The position numbers and the translations under genes are program-made. Shown one piece after another: positions 18,877 through 27,616 of a stretch of 59,511 nucleotides of DNA; positions within the stretch are counted from its first letter, which is position 1; every line of letters begins with the position of its first letter. The notes beneath the pieces were generated by a model, which saw only the letters and a program-made list of their open reading frames with translations, did no database searches and was not told where the DNA came from. Source of the DNA: Flavobacteriales bacterium (GTDB taxonomy: Bacteria > Bacteroidota > Bacteroidia > Flavobacteriales_D > Sanyastnellaceae); NCBI GenBank assembly GCA_015665315.1, contig JADFAK010000142.1:1-59511 (forward strand), written 5' to 3'.

Positions 18877-19815
18877 TTAGTTATAGGCGGCACAAGGGAT
18901 TTGTCGCGAGTCTCCATCAGGGCAAGCGGTGATCCCAAGTATAATTTCGTGAGAATGTGTTCCTCCGAATCTCATTTTAGAGAGTGTGAGGTCGTAGGCA
19001 TAGGCCAAGGTGACATACCTGAACATATCAATCTGCATCAATCCCGATATTCCATTTCCCGATCTAAAGCCAACTCCAATCTGGAATTTCTGTTTGAAAT
19101 CGATCATGGCTTGAATGTCCAAAGCCATCTTGGAAGCTCTTACATATTTGACTTGCGCCGCTGGTTTGAAGCTGAATTCATCGTTCAGCTCAATAATCTT
19201 ACCCACGGTTAACTCGAAATGGGTATTGGTTTTACTGTCGTCACCCAGTCCGTCAATTTGATTGGCAATAAGGTTGCGCATCGAGAAGCCCATATAGCGA
19301 TCCTTGCCATAGAGCCAAAAGCCCAAATTTATTTGTGGATAGATAAATTGTTGCGCCATAGCTCCAATAAGCGCGTCATCACTACCTACATTATCAACCA
19401 CAGCAAGCTCGGCAAAATCAAATCGATATTGATACAGACCAGCAGCCAATCCTGCACTCAACATGTACTTCGATGAAATCCGCATGTGATAAGCATAGGC
19501 CAAATGCGCGGCCGTATAACTCAGTCGGCCCACATCATCCGTTTCAACCATACCACCTAATCCGTGGAAATTGTATTTTCTCTTCTTCTTCCCAAAATTG
19601 CCGTGGATATTGGCAAAAGCGGTTGAAGGAGATCCTGGCATACCAACCCATTGCTTGCGGTATCCAATTTTCAGGTCCAGACAAGCGGCACTTCCAGCTA
19701 CAGCCGGATTGTACATAAAGTAATTGGTAATAAAATGCGAATACTGGGGCAGCTGCTGGCTCTTCGCGACAAGCGCAAATGTTGAAATACAGGCAACTAG
19801 AATCAATCTCCTCAT
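18877..19815 (-). CDS. PorP/SprF family T9SS outer-membrane protein (upstream copy)
   Basis: A 312-residue PorP/SprF-type barrel. The signal peptide MRRLILVACISTFALVAKSQ is followed by QLPQYSHFITNYFMYNPAVAGSAACLDLKIGYRKQW, the family signature. It differs clearly from the copy at 10218-11150 in length of loops and in its Cys-containing C-terminus (GITACPDGDSRQIPCAAYN), an uncommon ending for this family. ATG at 19815 lies 1 nt after the TGA of the preceding CHU_C gene. The 68-nt gap to the giant adhesin holds no hairpin. By gene order it pairs with the small CHU_C protein at 19817-20860, or it may jointly serve the giant adhesin. Confidence 0.9.
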   Translation of the reverse strand: MRRLILVACISTFALVAKSQQLPQYSHFITNYFMYNPAVAGSAACLDLKIGYRKQWVGMPGSPSTAFANIHGNFGKKKRKYNFHGLGGMVETDDVGRLSYTAAHLAYAYHMRISSKYMLSAGLAAGLYQYRFDFAELAVVDNVGSDDALIGAMAQQFIYPQINLGFWLYGKDRYMGFSMRNLIANQIDGLGDDSKTNTHFELTVGKIIELNDEFSFKPAAQVKYVRASKMALDIQAMIDFKQKFQIGVGFRSGNGISGLMQIDMFRYVTLAYAYDLTLSKMRFGGTHSHEIILGITACPDGDSRQIPCAAYN

Positions 19816-19816
19816 G

Positions 19817-20860
19817 TCAGTTTATCAAGGTTATAAAACCTATTACCGGCTTGGTACTTACATCCAAAGAGTTCAACTCAATGGTGTAGTAGTAAGTTCC
19901 TGTGGGGAGGAACTTGCCTTTATTATTCTTTGTGCCATTCCACGGCTCCGTATAGCCAATCGACTTAAACACCAATTGTCCCCACCGGTCATATACATTG
20001 ACCTGGGCTTGCTCAAATCGTGTAATTCCTCCTATCTCCCAAAAATCGTTGGCTCCATCGCCATTTGGGGTAAATGTGTCGTAGATATCCAGTGGCGGAC
20101 CAACAAAAATGGTCACCAAATCGGTCACTTCACAACCACCCACATAACCTGTGACCGTGTACGTAATGGTCTCCTCTGGGTAGCTCGTCGGGTCTGGTAT
20201 CGAAATATCATCTAGAAATGAGGGCGGATCCCATGAATACCCCAAAAAAGAATCTCCTCCAATGGTGCTAAAGGTGTAGGATTCACCCAATGCGATTTGA
20301 TCATCGCAACAGGCGTTTATATCTACTGCGGGTCCTTCAATACTCAAGTCGTATCCGCAATCGACTTGTCCGATTGGTTGATTGTTGCCAACCAATACCA
20401 TGTACGTTGTATTCGGATCTAAGTCTCCGAGTTCAATCTGCATAGAAGCCGTATCACTCACACAACTAATTCCATTTCCATCGGGCGTCGAAAAACTATT
20501 GAAGACATCCGCACAATTCCCAATAATCTGTTGGGTATTCGAATCCCACAAACTTTGGTCGAAGGCCACAACCATAGCATACAAAGTGTCCGAGGCCGTC
20601 TGCCCTGGGCAATCGATGTTTTGAATATCAACGATAGCATTCCCGGTATTGCCCGCATTGTTGTTGGTGGTGAAAAAGTAGACACTTGTGTTTTGTGTGT
20701 CCAGACAATTCGACGTCACTTGATTGCCTGTTGTGGGCTCTTCGCCAGTCAGCGTGGCTTCGGCGCATAGCTGGGTAGGATTGCAGTTTTGTGCAATGGC
20801 CTCGCGAGTGGTACACATCAAAGTGACCACCATGCCCAAAAATAGTACGATAAATCTCAT
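19817..20860 (-). CDS. Small T9SS cargo protein with CHU_C sorting domain
   Basis: A 347-residue exported protein. The ATG at 20860 (MRFIVLFLGMVVTLMCTTREAIAQ) gives a good signal peptide and is preceded by GGAAGAG; a TTG at 20872 is in frame but less likely. Residues about 25-180 form a Cys-rich beta domain of unknown type (CNPTQLCAEATL, YFFTTNNN, MVLVGNNQPIG). A PKD-like module follows near residues 190-250 (GESYTFSTIGGDSFLGYSWDPP), then a type B T9SS domain (IYDTFTPNGDGANDFWEIGG, VNVYDRWGQLVFKS). It is the first gene of the four-gene minus-strand adhesin cluster. No exact TAnnTTTG box was found upstream in the 198-nt divergent region. Confidence 0.88.
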   Translation of the reverse strand: MRFIVLFLGMVVTLMCTTREAIAQNCNPTQLCAEATLTGEEPTTGNQVTSNCLDTQNTSVYFFTTNNNAGNTGNAIVDIQNIDCPGQTASDTLYAMVVAFDQSLWDSNTQQIIGNCADVFNSFSTPDGNGISCVSDTASMQIELGDLDPNTTYMVLVGNNQPIGQVDCGYDLSIEGPAVDINACCDDQIALGESYTFSTIGGDSFLGYSWDPPSFLDDISIPDPTSYPEETITYTVTGYVGGCEVTDLVTIFVGPPLDIYDTFTPNGDGANDFWEIGGITRFEQAQVNVYDRWGQLVFKSIGYTEPWNGTKNNKGKFLPTGTYYYTIELNSLDVSTKPVIGFITLIN

Positions 20861-21046
20861 CTTCTCTTCCAAAAAAGCCTCCCTATGATTGAACCAATAA
20901 AGTTAGTTCATCCCTAGTGATAGCAGTGGTAAAAAGCTATTCTTTTTCACACATATGTGTGCATAAGCAACGTCTTTAGCTCCACTTTTAGTGCGCCCGT
21001 CAAAGTTGGACACCAAAGCAAGTCTATTTCTCGATGGCATTTGCAT

Positions 21047-21054
21047 TATATTTG
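21047..21054 (+). promoter_or_regulatory. Bacteroidota -7 box almost touching a start codon
   Basis: TATATTTG matches TAnnTTTG exactly and ends only 4 nt before the ATG at 21059. Transcription from it would begin at or next to the start codon, giving a leaderless or near-leaderless mRNA for the biotin carrier gene. No clear -33 TTTG is seen. Confidence 0.5.
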
Positions 21055-21058
21055 CGCC

Positions 21059-21559
21059 ATGTACAAGGCAAAAGTTAACGGCGAACGTGATTTTGAGGTA
21101 ACGCTAGACGCAGGTGGTACCAAGGGAACTCTCAATGGAGCACCCTTCGAAATAGACTGTATTCAAACAGGTGAAGGCAGCTATCACATTATCAAGGACC
21201 ACAAGTCCTTCGTGGTAGAATTGCTTCCTGTTGAAGATAAGAATCACCTTATCGTGATCAATGGCATTGAGTACAAAATAGAGTTGCGTGACAAATACGA
21301 CGAGCTTCTCAAAAGCTTGGGTATGGAAGGTTTGGGCGCCTTGGCACATAAAGACTTAAAAGCGCCTATGCCTGGTTTGGTACTTGAAATCATGGTAAAT
21401 CCTGGCCAAGAAGTAGCCAAAGGAGATCCATTATTCATTCTCGAAGCCATGAAAATGGAGAACGTGATCAAAGCTGCTGGCGATGGAGTGGTTAAATCAA
21501 TCGGCGTAAAAACCGGTCAGGCAGTAGAAAAAAGCGAAGTCCTCATCGAATTCGAGTAA
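21059..21559 (+). CDS. Biotin/lipoyl carrier protein (acyl-CoA carboxylase BCCP-type subunit)
   Basis: A 166-residue protein that carries covalently bound biotin for an acetyl- or propionyl-CoA carboxylase. The C-terminal half (about 100-166) is a biotinyl domain: LKAPMPGLVLEIMVNPGQEV, then EAMKMEN with the biotinylated lysine at K132. The N-terminal half (MYKAKVNGERDFEVTLDAGG, FVVELL, HLIVINGIEYKIEL) resembles the small domain of propionyl-CoA carboxylase alpha chains. ATG at 21059 is chosen; the frame is open 34 codons upstream but that part has no protein character and a -7 box lies inside it. No carboxylase or transcarboxylase gene is next to it, so the substrate is not settled. Confidence 0.88.
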   Translation: MYKAKVNGERDFEVTLDAGGTKGTLNGAPFEIDCIQTGEGSYHIIKDHKSFVVELLPVEDKNHLIVINGIEYKIELRDKYDELLKSLGMEGLGALAHKDLKAPMPGLVLEIMVNPGQEVAKGDPLFILEAMKMENVIKAAGDGVVKSIGVKTGQAVEKSEVLIEFE

Positions 21560-21661
21560 AATACTCCCTCCCCAAAAACCCTTTTCGCTGCCCCACTATC
21601 CCTTTTATATTCGCGCTGTTGCCGTTTATAAAACCGTTTCCTTTTCGCTTCTCGGAATGTT

Positions 21662-21669
21662 TACTTTTG
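21662..21669 (+). promoter_or_regulatory. Bacteroidota -7 box upstream of the M1 aminopeptidase
   Basis: TACTTTTG matches TAnnTTTG and lies 16 nt upstream of the ATG at 21686, a normal spacing for a short leader. It would drive the aminopeptidase-hemW-cyclase operon. Confidence 0.5.
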
Positions 21670-21685
21670 TCGCAAATTCTGCAAC

Positions 21686-24337
21686 ATGAAGTATTCTGGA
21701 TATCTAGCCTTAGCTCTCTGCGCATTCCTTAGTGCCTGCTCGTCTACCCAAACATTAAACGATGAATTGGGACTGGACGACGACGTAGTGATCATGGAGC
21801 CGCTTGTTATCGAAGCACCCAAAAAGGTATACAATGCCTCGGAAAGAAAGGTCAACGACCTGATTCACACGCGCTTGGATATTACCCTCGATTGGGAAAA
21901 ACAGCAACTCAATGGTCAGGCTACCTTGGAGCTTAAGCCCTACTTCTATGCGACCGACCGACTCCTTCTTGATGCCAAAGGCTTCGACATCCATAAAGTG
22001 GCGCTTGTCACCGATTCGGGCTATGTCGACCTCGAATACTCTTACGACAACTGGATTTTAGATATTACCCTCAATAAGAAGTACAGTCGCATTGAAAAGT
22101 ATACGCTTTTCATTGACTATACGGCCAAGCCGAATGATTTGCCGATAGGCGGAAGCGATGCTATCCTCTCCGATAAAGGGCTCTATTTCATCAATCCCGA
22201 CAGCACCGAGTTTAATAAACCAACCCAACTTTGGACCCAAGGAGAAACGGAGTCGAGTTCATGCTGGTTTCCGACGATTGACTCTCCCAATGAGCGAATG
22301 ACGCAGGAGATTTTTATCACAGTAGACAAGGATTTCGTAACGCTATCCAATGGCGAGCACGTGTATAGCAACTACAACGCCAACGATACCCGAACTGATT
22401 ATTGGAAAATGGATCAGTCGCATGCGCCTTATTTAGTCATGCTGGCCGTAGGAGATTTTGTGGTAGCCCATGACAAATGGACCAAGAGCACGGGTGAGGA
22501 GATTCCGGTAAACTACTATATGGAACGCGATTATGCCGACTACGCCTACAAGATTTTTGGGAACACGCCTGAAATGCTCGAGTTCTATTCCAACATCCTG
22601 AACTTCGATTATCCATGGAGCAAGTACAGTCAAATTATCGTGCGCGATTACGTTTCGGGCGCCATGGAAAACACAACCGCTGTTATTCATGGAGATTTCC
22701 TCAACACTACCGATCGCCAACTCCTCGATTACGACAACGAAGATGTTATTGCACACGAACTTTTTCACCACTGGTTTGGCGACTTGGTTACTTGCGAAAG
22801 TTGGGCCAATTTGCCGCTCAATGAGTCCTTTGCAACCTATGGCGAATACTTGTGGATAGAGCATAAATACGGAAAGGATGCCGCCGACTGGCACGCCTTC
22901 GAGTCGATGCTCGGTTACTTTAGCGAGTCGACGTATAAGTCGGTCGACCTGATTCGATTCGACTATTCAGACAAAGAGGATATGTTTGACTCGCACAGCT
23001 ACAACAAAGGAGGAGCAATCCTTCACATGTTGCGGAATGTGGTGGGCGATGAGGCTTTTTTCCAAGGCATGAATACCTACCTCATCGACAACCAATTCAA
23101 GGATGCTGAGGTGCATAATTTGCGCTTGGCCTACGAGAAAGTGACTGGTATGGACCTCAATTGGTTCTTCAATCAGTGGTTCTTGAAAAGCGGACATCCT
23201 GTGGTGAATATCGACTACTACTGGGATGAGCTGAATGGGAATATGGAAGTTTCCTTCGAACAAATTCAAGACCTCGAGTCAAGCGGATTGTTTCAAGTAC
23301 CTCTTTTCATCGATGTTTATTCCAATGGCAAAGCGGAGCGACATGAGGTTGTACTGAACGAACTACAAAACAAGTTTACACTAGCCTGCGCACAAAAACC
23401 TGATTGGGTCAACGTCGATGGCGACAAGTCGGTATTGTGGCAAAAGAACGACAACAAGCCCGAGTCGTGGTACGCCTTGCAGTACAAACAAGGAACTACC
23501 CTCATGGATCGATACGAGGCACTAAAACACTTGACCGAAGAACCTGGTGCGCAGTCCTTGGATATTGTCACACTTGCTTTGGACGATCCGTTTTGGCGCA
23601 TGAGACGGAAAGCCTTGGACAATGTACTAGATCTCGATCCTGATATGTCGGCAACACATGCCAAAGTCGTCGCTCTCACTAAAGACGAAAAATCACTTGT
23701 CCGCGCCGATGCCATTTCTACCTTGAGCTACGGACCATATGCCAATGATCACCTCGATGTGTACGAGGGAGCAATCAAAGATCAGTCGTACTCGGTAATT
23801 ACTTCGGGCTTGATCGGTTTGATCAATGTTGATCGTGAGCGCGGACTAGCAGAGGCAAAAAAATTGGAGTCTGCCGGAGACAAGAACCTCATCCTACCAA
23901 TTGCTCAATTGTACGCTACAAGTGGCTCCAAAAGTGAACACAAGTTCTTCAAAAAACACATGAGTAGTTTGACCGAGGGCGAACTGTACGAATACGTCGG
24001 TCTTTACGGGGAATTCCTCGCACGCCAGGACGATGCCACGATCAACGAAGGATTGGTCGATCTCGAAAAAGTCACGCGGCACGGTCAGCCATGGTGGGTG
24101 AAATTCTCGGGCTACCAGGCTATGGGCGGATTGGTTGCTGTGTACAATCAGCGTATCCAAGACCTCAAACAACAAGTCCTCAACGCCGAAGAAATCAATG
24201 CAGAAACCGCCACGTTAGAAAGTCTGAAACAAGATTTGGCGAATGCCGAGGCCCAAAAAGATAAGATCGTCAACTTGTATGATGTGATCCGAAAAGGTGA
24301 AAAGGATCCTCGTATCACGAGCGCTTTCGAAGACTAG
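21686..24337 (+). CDS. M1 family zinc aminopeptidase lipoprotein
   Basis: An 883-residue gluzincin aminopeptidase that removes N-terminal residues from peptides. It carries a lipoprotein signal peptide (MKYSGYLALALCAFLSAC, lipid-anchored Cys18), so it acts in the periplasm or at the outer membrane. Active-site elements are intact: the substrate-binding GAMEN at 325-329, the zinc motif HELFH at 357-361 and the third ligand E380 in LPLNESFATYGE. The order is N-terminal beta saddle (about 60-260), catalytic domain (260-520), then a helical HEAT-like region. It heads an operon: its TAG is followed without gap by the GTG of hemW. Confidence 0.93.
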   Translation: MKYSGYLALALCAFLSACSSTQTLNDELGLDDDVVIMEPLVIEAPKKVYNASERKVNDLIHTRLDITLDWEKQQLNGQATLELKPYFYATDRLLLDAKGFDIHKVALVTDSGYVDLEYSYDNWILDITLNKKYSRIEKYTLFIDYTAKPNDLPIGGSDAILSDKGLYFINPDSTEFNKPTQLWTQGETESSSCWFPTIDSPNERMTQEIFITVDKDFVTLSNGEHVYSNYNANDTRTDYWKMDQSHAPYLVMLAVGDFVVAHDKWTKSTGEEIPVNYYMERDYADYAYKIFGNTPEMLEFYSNILNFDYPWSKYSQIIVRDYVSGAMENTTAVIHGDFLNTTDRQLLDYDNEDVIAHELFHHWFGDLVTCESWANLPLNESFATYGEYLWIEHKYGKDAADWHAFESMLGYFSESTYKSVDLIRFDYSDKEDMFDSHSYNKGGAILHMLRNVVGDEAFFQGMNTYLIDNQFKDAEVHNLRLAYEKVTGMDLNWFFNQWFLKSGHPVVNIDYYWDELNGNMEVSFEQIQDLESSGLFQVPLFIDVYSNGKAERHEVVLNELQNKFTLACAQKPDWVNVDGDKSVLWQKNDNKPESWYALQYKQGTTLMDRYEALKHLTEEPGAQSLDIVTLALDDPFWRMRRKALDNVLDLDPDMSATHAKVVALTKDEKSLVRADAISTLSYGPYANDHLDVYEGAIKDQSYSVITSGLIGLINVDRERGLAEAKKLESAGDKNLILPIAQLYATSGSKSEHKFFKKHMSSLTEGELYEYVGLYGEFLARQDDATINEGLVDLEKVTRHGQPWWVKFSGYQAMGGLVAVYNQRIQDLKQQVLNAEEINAETATLESLKQDLANAEAQKDKIVNLYDVIRKGEKDPRITSAFED

Positions 24338-25471
24338 GTGGCCGGAATTTACATCCATATCCCGTTTTGTAGACAGGCTTGTCACTACTGCGATTTTCAC
24401 TTTTCGACTTCGATGAAGACGAAGGATCCGGTGTTGAAGGCCATGGTTCTGGAGTTTCAAAAGCAGCGCGATTACCTCAACAAGGAGCGCATAGAAACCA
24501 TTTATTTCGGCGGCGGAACTCCCAGTCTGCTTGAAGAACACGAAATCCAACTCCTACTAGATGCCGCGCGAGAAAACTTCGAGGTAAGTCCCACGGCCGA
24601 GGTCACCATGGAATGCAATCCCGACGATTTGAATCCCACGAAACTGGAGGAACTAAAACGTCTAGGAATAAACCGATTAAGCATTGGAATTCAATCGTTT
24701 AGAGACGAGGATTTGAAATTAATGAATCGTGCGCACAAGGCAAATGAAGCGACTCGTTGCGTTCGAGAGGCGCAGTCGGCCGGATTTGACAACATCACCA
24801 TCGACCTCATCTATGCCATTCCGAATTTGAGTCAAGAAGCGTGGATCAAGAACGTCGATCAAGCGATTGCATTGGGCGTTCAGCATGTGAGTAGTTATTG
24901 CTTGACTTTTGAGGATGGCACCGCCTTCGGCAAATGGGTAAACGCCGGCAGCATGCATCAAGTGGAAGACGACGAAGCTTCGGAACAATTTCTTACGCTC
25001 GTGGAACGCTTGCACGATGCGGGAATCGAGCAGTACGAGGTGAGTAATTTTGCGCGCAAAGGCTATGAATCGAAGCACAACAGCGCGTATTGGAACAACA
25101 CGACCTATCTGGGCATTGGCCCCTCGGCACACTCGTTCAACGGGAACTCTCGCCAATGGAACGTGGCTCATAATGTTAGGTACAGCAAGGCATTTGCCGA
25201 AGGCTTAAACTGGTACGAAAAGGAAATATTGACACCTGCAGCACAATTCAACGAGTATATCATGACCGGATTGCGCACAGTAAAAGGGATTGATTTAGGA
25301 AGAATTCGGGACGATTTCAACATTGATTTAGCTAGCGCAAATGTGGAGCTCATTCAAGGAATGCACGATCGTAAAGAAGTGATTTTCGCTGGTGATCAGA
25401 TGAGTCTGACCAAAAAAGGATTACTTCGAGCTGACGCTATTGCCTCGGATTTCTTTATTATTGAGTCATGA
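24338..25471 (+). CDS. hemW: Radical SAM heme chaperone HemW
   Basis: HemW binds heme and a 4Fe-4S cluster and is thought to hand heme to target proteins; it was long misnamed oxygen-independent coproporphyrinogen oxidase. The radical SAM cysteines are C11, C15 and C18 in CRQACHYCDF, the HemW pattern. Other marks are YFGGGTPSLL, MECNPDDL, NRLSIGIQSF and the C-terminal GLRTVKGIDL. The length of 377 residues is typical. Translation starts at the GTG directly after the aminopeptidase stop. Its last codons overlap the ATG of the cyclase gene (ATGA), so the three genes form one tightly coupled operon. Confidence 0.94.
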   Translation: MAGIYIHIPFCRQACHYCDFHFSTSMKTKDPVLKAMVLEFQKQRDYLNKERIETIYFGGGTPSLLEEHEIQLLLDAARENFEVSPTAEVTMECNPDDLNPTKLEELKRLGINRLSIGIQSFRDEDLKLMNRAHKANEATRCVREAQSAGFDNITIDLIYAIPNLSQEAWIKNVDQAIALGVQHVSSYCLTFEDGTAFGKWVNAGSMHQVEDDEASEQFLTLVERLHDAGIEQYEVSNFARKGYESKHNSAYWNNTTYLGIGPSAHSFNGNSRQWNVAHNVRYSKAFAEGLNWYEKEILTPAAQFNEYIMTGLRTVKGIDLGRIRDDFNIDLASANVELIQGMHDRKEVIFAGDQMSLTKKGLLRADAIASDFFIIES

Positions 25472-26247
25472 TAGCTACTGTATGCCATAAAATGGAGATT
25501 CTACAAGTGGATTTCTCCAAGCCCATCGATCTTTCCATTCCGCTTATGGCTGGCGAAGGCCGGTTGTCGGCATGGTACGTACCTCCTATTTCGATTGAGC
25601 CCGTGCGTGGCGATGGATTTGTGGGAAGCGTGGCAGAAGGCGGTTCAGTCAATTTTAGGGATATTCAGTTCAATCCGCACGGTCACGGCACGCATACCGA
25701 GTGTGTAGGTCATATCTCCAAGGAATTCTACTCGGTCAACAATGCAGTTAATCGCTACATGTGCATGGCGGAGGTTGTGAGCATTGAGCCTAGCCGGTCC
25801 GAACGGGATCTCGAATGGGAAAAAGCAGGCGACCTGGTCATCACCGCTGAACAGTTAAAGAAAGTCGTCCTCAATGGATTTCCTGAAGCACTGGTCATCC
25901 GGACCTTGCCCAACGGCATGGACAAAAAAGTACGCAAGTACTCGAATACCAATCCGCCCTACCTCACCGAAGAGGCAGCCAAGTTGCTTCATGATGAAGG
26001 CGTGCAACACCTGCTCATCGATACCCCTTCTGTAGACCGGGAATCTGATGCAGGATTACTCAAAGCGCACCATGCCTTTTGGGCCTACCCACAGGACACC
26101 AAAACCGATCGCACGATTACAGAATTGGTGTATGTCCCTGACAGTGTGATCGATGGGATGTATTTGTTGAATTTGCAATTTGCTCCTTTCGAAAACGATG
26201 CGAGTCCGTCTAGGCCCGTGTTGTTTGAGACGAAGTTGAAGAAGTGA
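25468..26247 (+). CDS. Cyclase family protein (kynurenine formamidase-like fold)
   Basis: A 259-residue member of the metal-dependent cyclase/formamidase family. The metal-binding stretch is HGHGTHTE at residues 71-78 followed by CVGH, a variant of the usual HTGTHxDxPxH, typical of a diverged branch. Further marks are ALVIRTLPNG, NPPYLTEEAAKLLHDEGV and LLIDTPSVDRESDAG, matching the family's substrate-binding region. There is no signal peptide. ATG at 25468 overlaps the hemW stop by 4 nt; ATG at 25492 (MEILQVDFSKPIDLS) also fits. The substrate is unknown; no tryptophan-degradation genes are nearby, so I would not call it kynurenine formamidase. The stop codon lies inside an inverted repeat. 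Confidence 0.85.
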   Translation: MIATVCHKMEILQVDFSKPIDLSIPLMAGEGRLSAWYVPPISIEPVRGDGFVGSVAEGGSVNFRDIQFNPHGHGTHTECVGHISKEFYSVNNAVNRYMCMAEVVSIEPSRSERDLEWEKAGDLVITAEQLKKVVLNGFPEALVIRTLPNGMDKKVRKYSNTNPPYLTEEAAKLLHDEGVQHLLIDTPSVDRESDAGLLKAHHAFWAYPQDTKTDRTITELVYVPDSVIDGMYLLNLQFAPFENDASPSRPVLFETKLKK

Positions 26248-26290
26248 TTTCGAAAAGAGTTGAATGAGGGAGTAACTATAAAATCACTTC
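26241..26290. terminator. Bidirectional terminator-like hairpin, repeat copy A
   Basis: GAAGTGATTT (26241-26250) and AAATCACTTC (26281-26290) form a perfect 10-nt inverted repeat with a 30-nt loop containing GAGTTGAATGA. The left arm includes the cyclase stop codon. It lies between two convergent genes. GTCGAG follows the right arm. A related copy is at 28019-28062. Confidence 0.55.
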
Positions 26291-26332
26291 GTCGAGGTGC
26301 CAGTGCGTATTTCAACAGACTCTTATAACTTT

Positions 26333-26683
26333 CTAGTCAACGTCAGTCGGCCTTAACAACTCCCCAAGTTTTTTAGGAGCTACTTCACAATATGCGGTCG
26401 TGAGAGCGTCGATAAATAAATCCTGATGCACTTCATTTGCATCTATCAATGTCCACCCTTGTTTGCCCCATTTATTATCAACTGGAAAGATGATTTTCCT
26501 GTTCGTTGAAGTAAATGCATCCTGATCAATTTCCGAGAGCTTGATACACAATCGGTTGTCTTTTTCGTCATAGGTCGCAAAGATTTTCTTCTTTACTCTG
26601 AAAGACGTTTTGTCGAAATGGGCCTCTTCTGTCGCTTCTGGAAACGACAGAGCAATTTCTCTTAACATATCAAGCGTTATCAT
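26333..26683 (-). CDS. MmcQ/YjbR family protein (second copy)
   Basis: A 116-residue YjbR-type protein. Family features are the N-terminal helix MITLDMLREIALSFPEATEEAHFDKTSFRV, the strands KKIFATYDEKDNRLCIKLSE and the WTLIDANEVHQDLFIDALTTAYCEVAPKKL core. It is only distantly similar to the copy at 9861-10211, so it is not a recent duplicate. The ATG at 26683 is the natural start. The gene is convergent with the cyclase and separated from it by hairpin copy A. The molecular role of the family is uncertain. Confidence 0.88.
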   Translation of the reverse strand: MITLDMLREIALSFPEATEEAHFDKTSFRVKKKIFATYDEKDNRLCIKLSEIDQDAFTSTNRKIIFPVDNKWGKQGWTLIDANEVHQDLFIDALTTAYCEVAPKKLGELLRPTDVD

Positions 26684-26768
26684 ACGAGCAAATTACAATT
26701 TTCTTGTCTTGAGTTACTCTTTGGTCTAGCCGCATTTGGCCGCATGGCCCCAAACCATGCTTCCTATT

Positions 26769-27500
26769 CTAGCACGTACACATAGTGATCACTACAACTC
26801 TCAATCCGCCGAACTTGCCCACTATTTCAGATACCTTCTCGTCAATTTCCTCTTCCAATTGCTCCAATTTGGCTTCAGCCCGGTAGTAATGCTCTCCATC
26901 GGCGTATTTCATTTCTTGTTCGAGCTCTTTGATTTCTGCTTCGAAGTCGGCGGTTAGAATTTGAAGTTCTTGGATGATGTTGTCTGTTTGCGCGCTCTTT
27001 TCATGAATGAAGATCTCATGCGAACAAAATATTCCACCAAAAGCGAATTGCTCCATTGGCTTGATGTCCATCCACAATCTGTCTTCGTACACATGGAAGG
27101 ACGAAACGCCGATAGCATAAGATTGTTCTGTCAAACAAATTATGTTCAGCGCTTTGACTTTGTCCTTATCAATACCTTTTTTATCGGTCAGGGTATAAAT
27201 GAAGTTGCTGGTGCCACCATACTCGGTGAATTCATACCGAATCCGATTCTGATAATAGGTGAGTTCGCCCAAGTCGTCATAGAACTGGTTTCCCAATACA
27301 AGCTCGTAGTTCATTTCTAGAAACTGCTCGTAGCTGATTGAATCGTCGCGTTGATAGACATCCGCCAAGAAATTGTATCCGTGGATATCCTGGCCGTCTT
27401 TCAGTTCGATAGTGAATTCGATTTGATGGCCGTTGTATTCTGCCAATCCGAATACGGGCAGAAGAATCATGAAAAGCGATAGGATGTTTTGGGGATGCAT
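26769..27500 (-). CDS. Exported hypothetical protein with C-terminal coiled coil
   Basis: A 243-residue protein I cannot assign to a family. The ATG at 27500 gives a clear signal peptide (MHPQNILSLFMILLPVFGLA); the frame is open 33 codons upstream but that part lacks protein character. The central part has beta character with many Tyr and Asp residues (HQIEFTIELKDGQDIHGYNF, LTYYQNRIRYEFTEYGG, SYAIGVSSFHVYEDRLW). Residues about 185-230 are a Glu-rich coiled coil (FEAEIKELEQEMKYADGEHY, KLEQLEEEIDEKVSEIVG). The tail VVVITMCTC ends in two Cys. The gene stands alone among hairpin repeats and is AT-rich, so it is probably accessory. Confidence 0.7.
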   Translation of the reverse strand: MHPQNILSLFMILLPVFGLAEYNGHQIEFTIELKDGQDIHGYNFLADVYQRDDSISYEQFLEMNYELVLGNQFYDDLGELTYYQNRIRYEFTEYGGTSNFIYTLTDKKGIDKDKVKALNIICLTEQSYAIGVSSFHVYEDRLWMDIKPMEQFAFGGIFCSHEIFIHEKSAQTDNIIQELQILTADFEAEIKELEQEMKYADGEHYYRAEAKLEQLEEEIDEKVSEIVGKFGGLRVVVITMCTC

Positions 27501-27608
27501 GATTTTCGATAAATGGCTAGATCGTGGCAAACAAGATTTACTTACTTCTGAAATGCTTGTTTTTGGGAGAAAAAAATGCCCTTGGGGTCGTACCCTCAAG
27601 CCCTACTG

Positions 27609-27616
27609 CAAAGATA
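27609..27616 (-). promoter_or_regulatory. Minus-strand Bacteroidota -7 box
   Basis: CAAAGATA on the plus strand reads TATCTTTG on the minus strand, an exact TAnnTTTG. It faces the gene starting at 27500 and would leave a leader of about 100 nt. A 14-nt palindrome lies just upstream at 27647-27660 and could be an operator. Confidence 0.4.

Noticed and set aside
24338-25471. Coproporphyrinogen III oxidase (HemN) for the radical SAM gene
   Set aside because: The CRQACHYC pattern and 377-residue length fit HemW; HemN is longer and has a different cysteine spacing and N-terminus.
9861-26683. The two YjbR-family genes as a duplicated segment
   Set aside because: The proteins are only distantly similar and the flanking sequence is unrelated.
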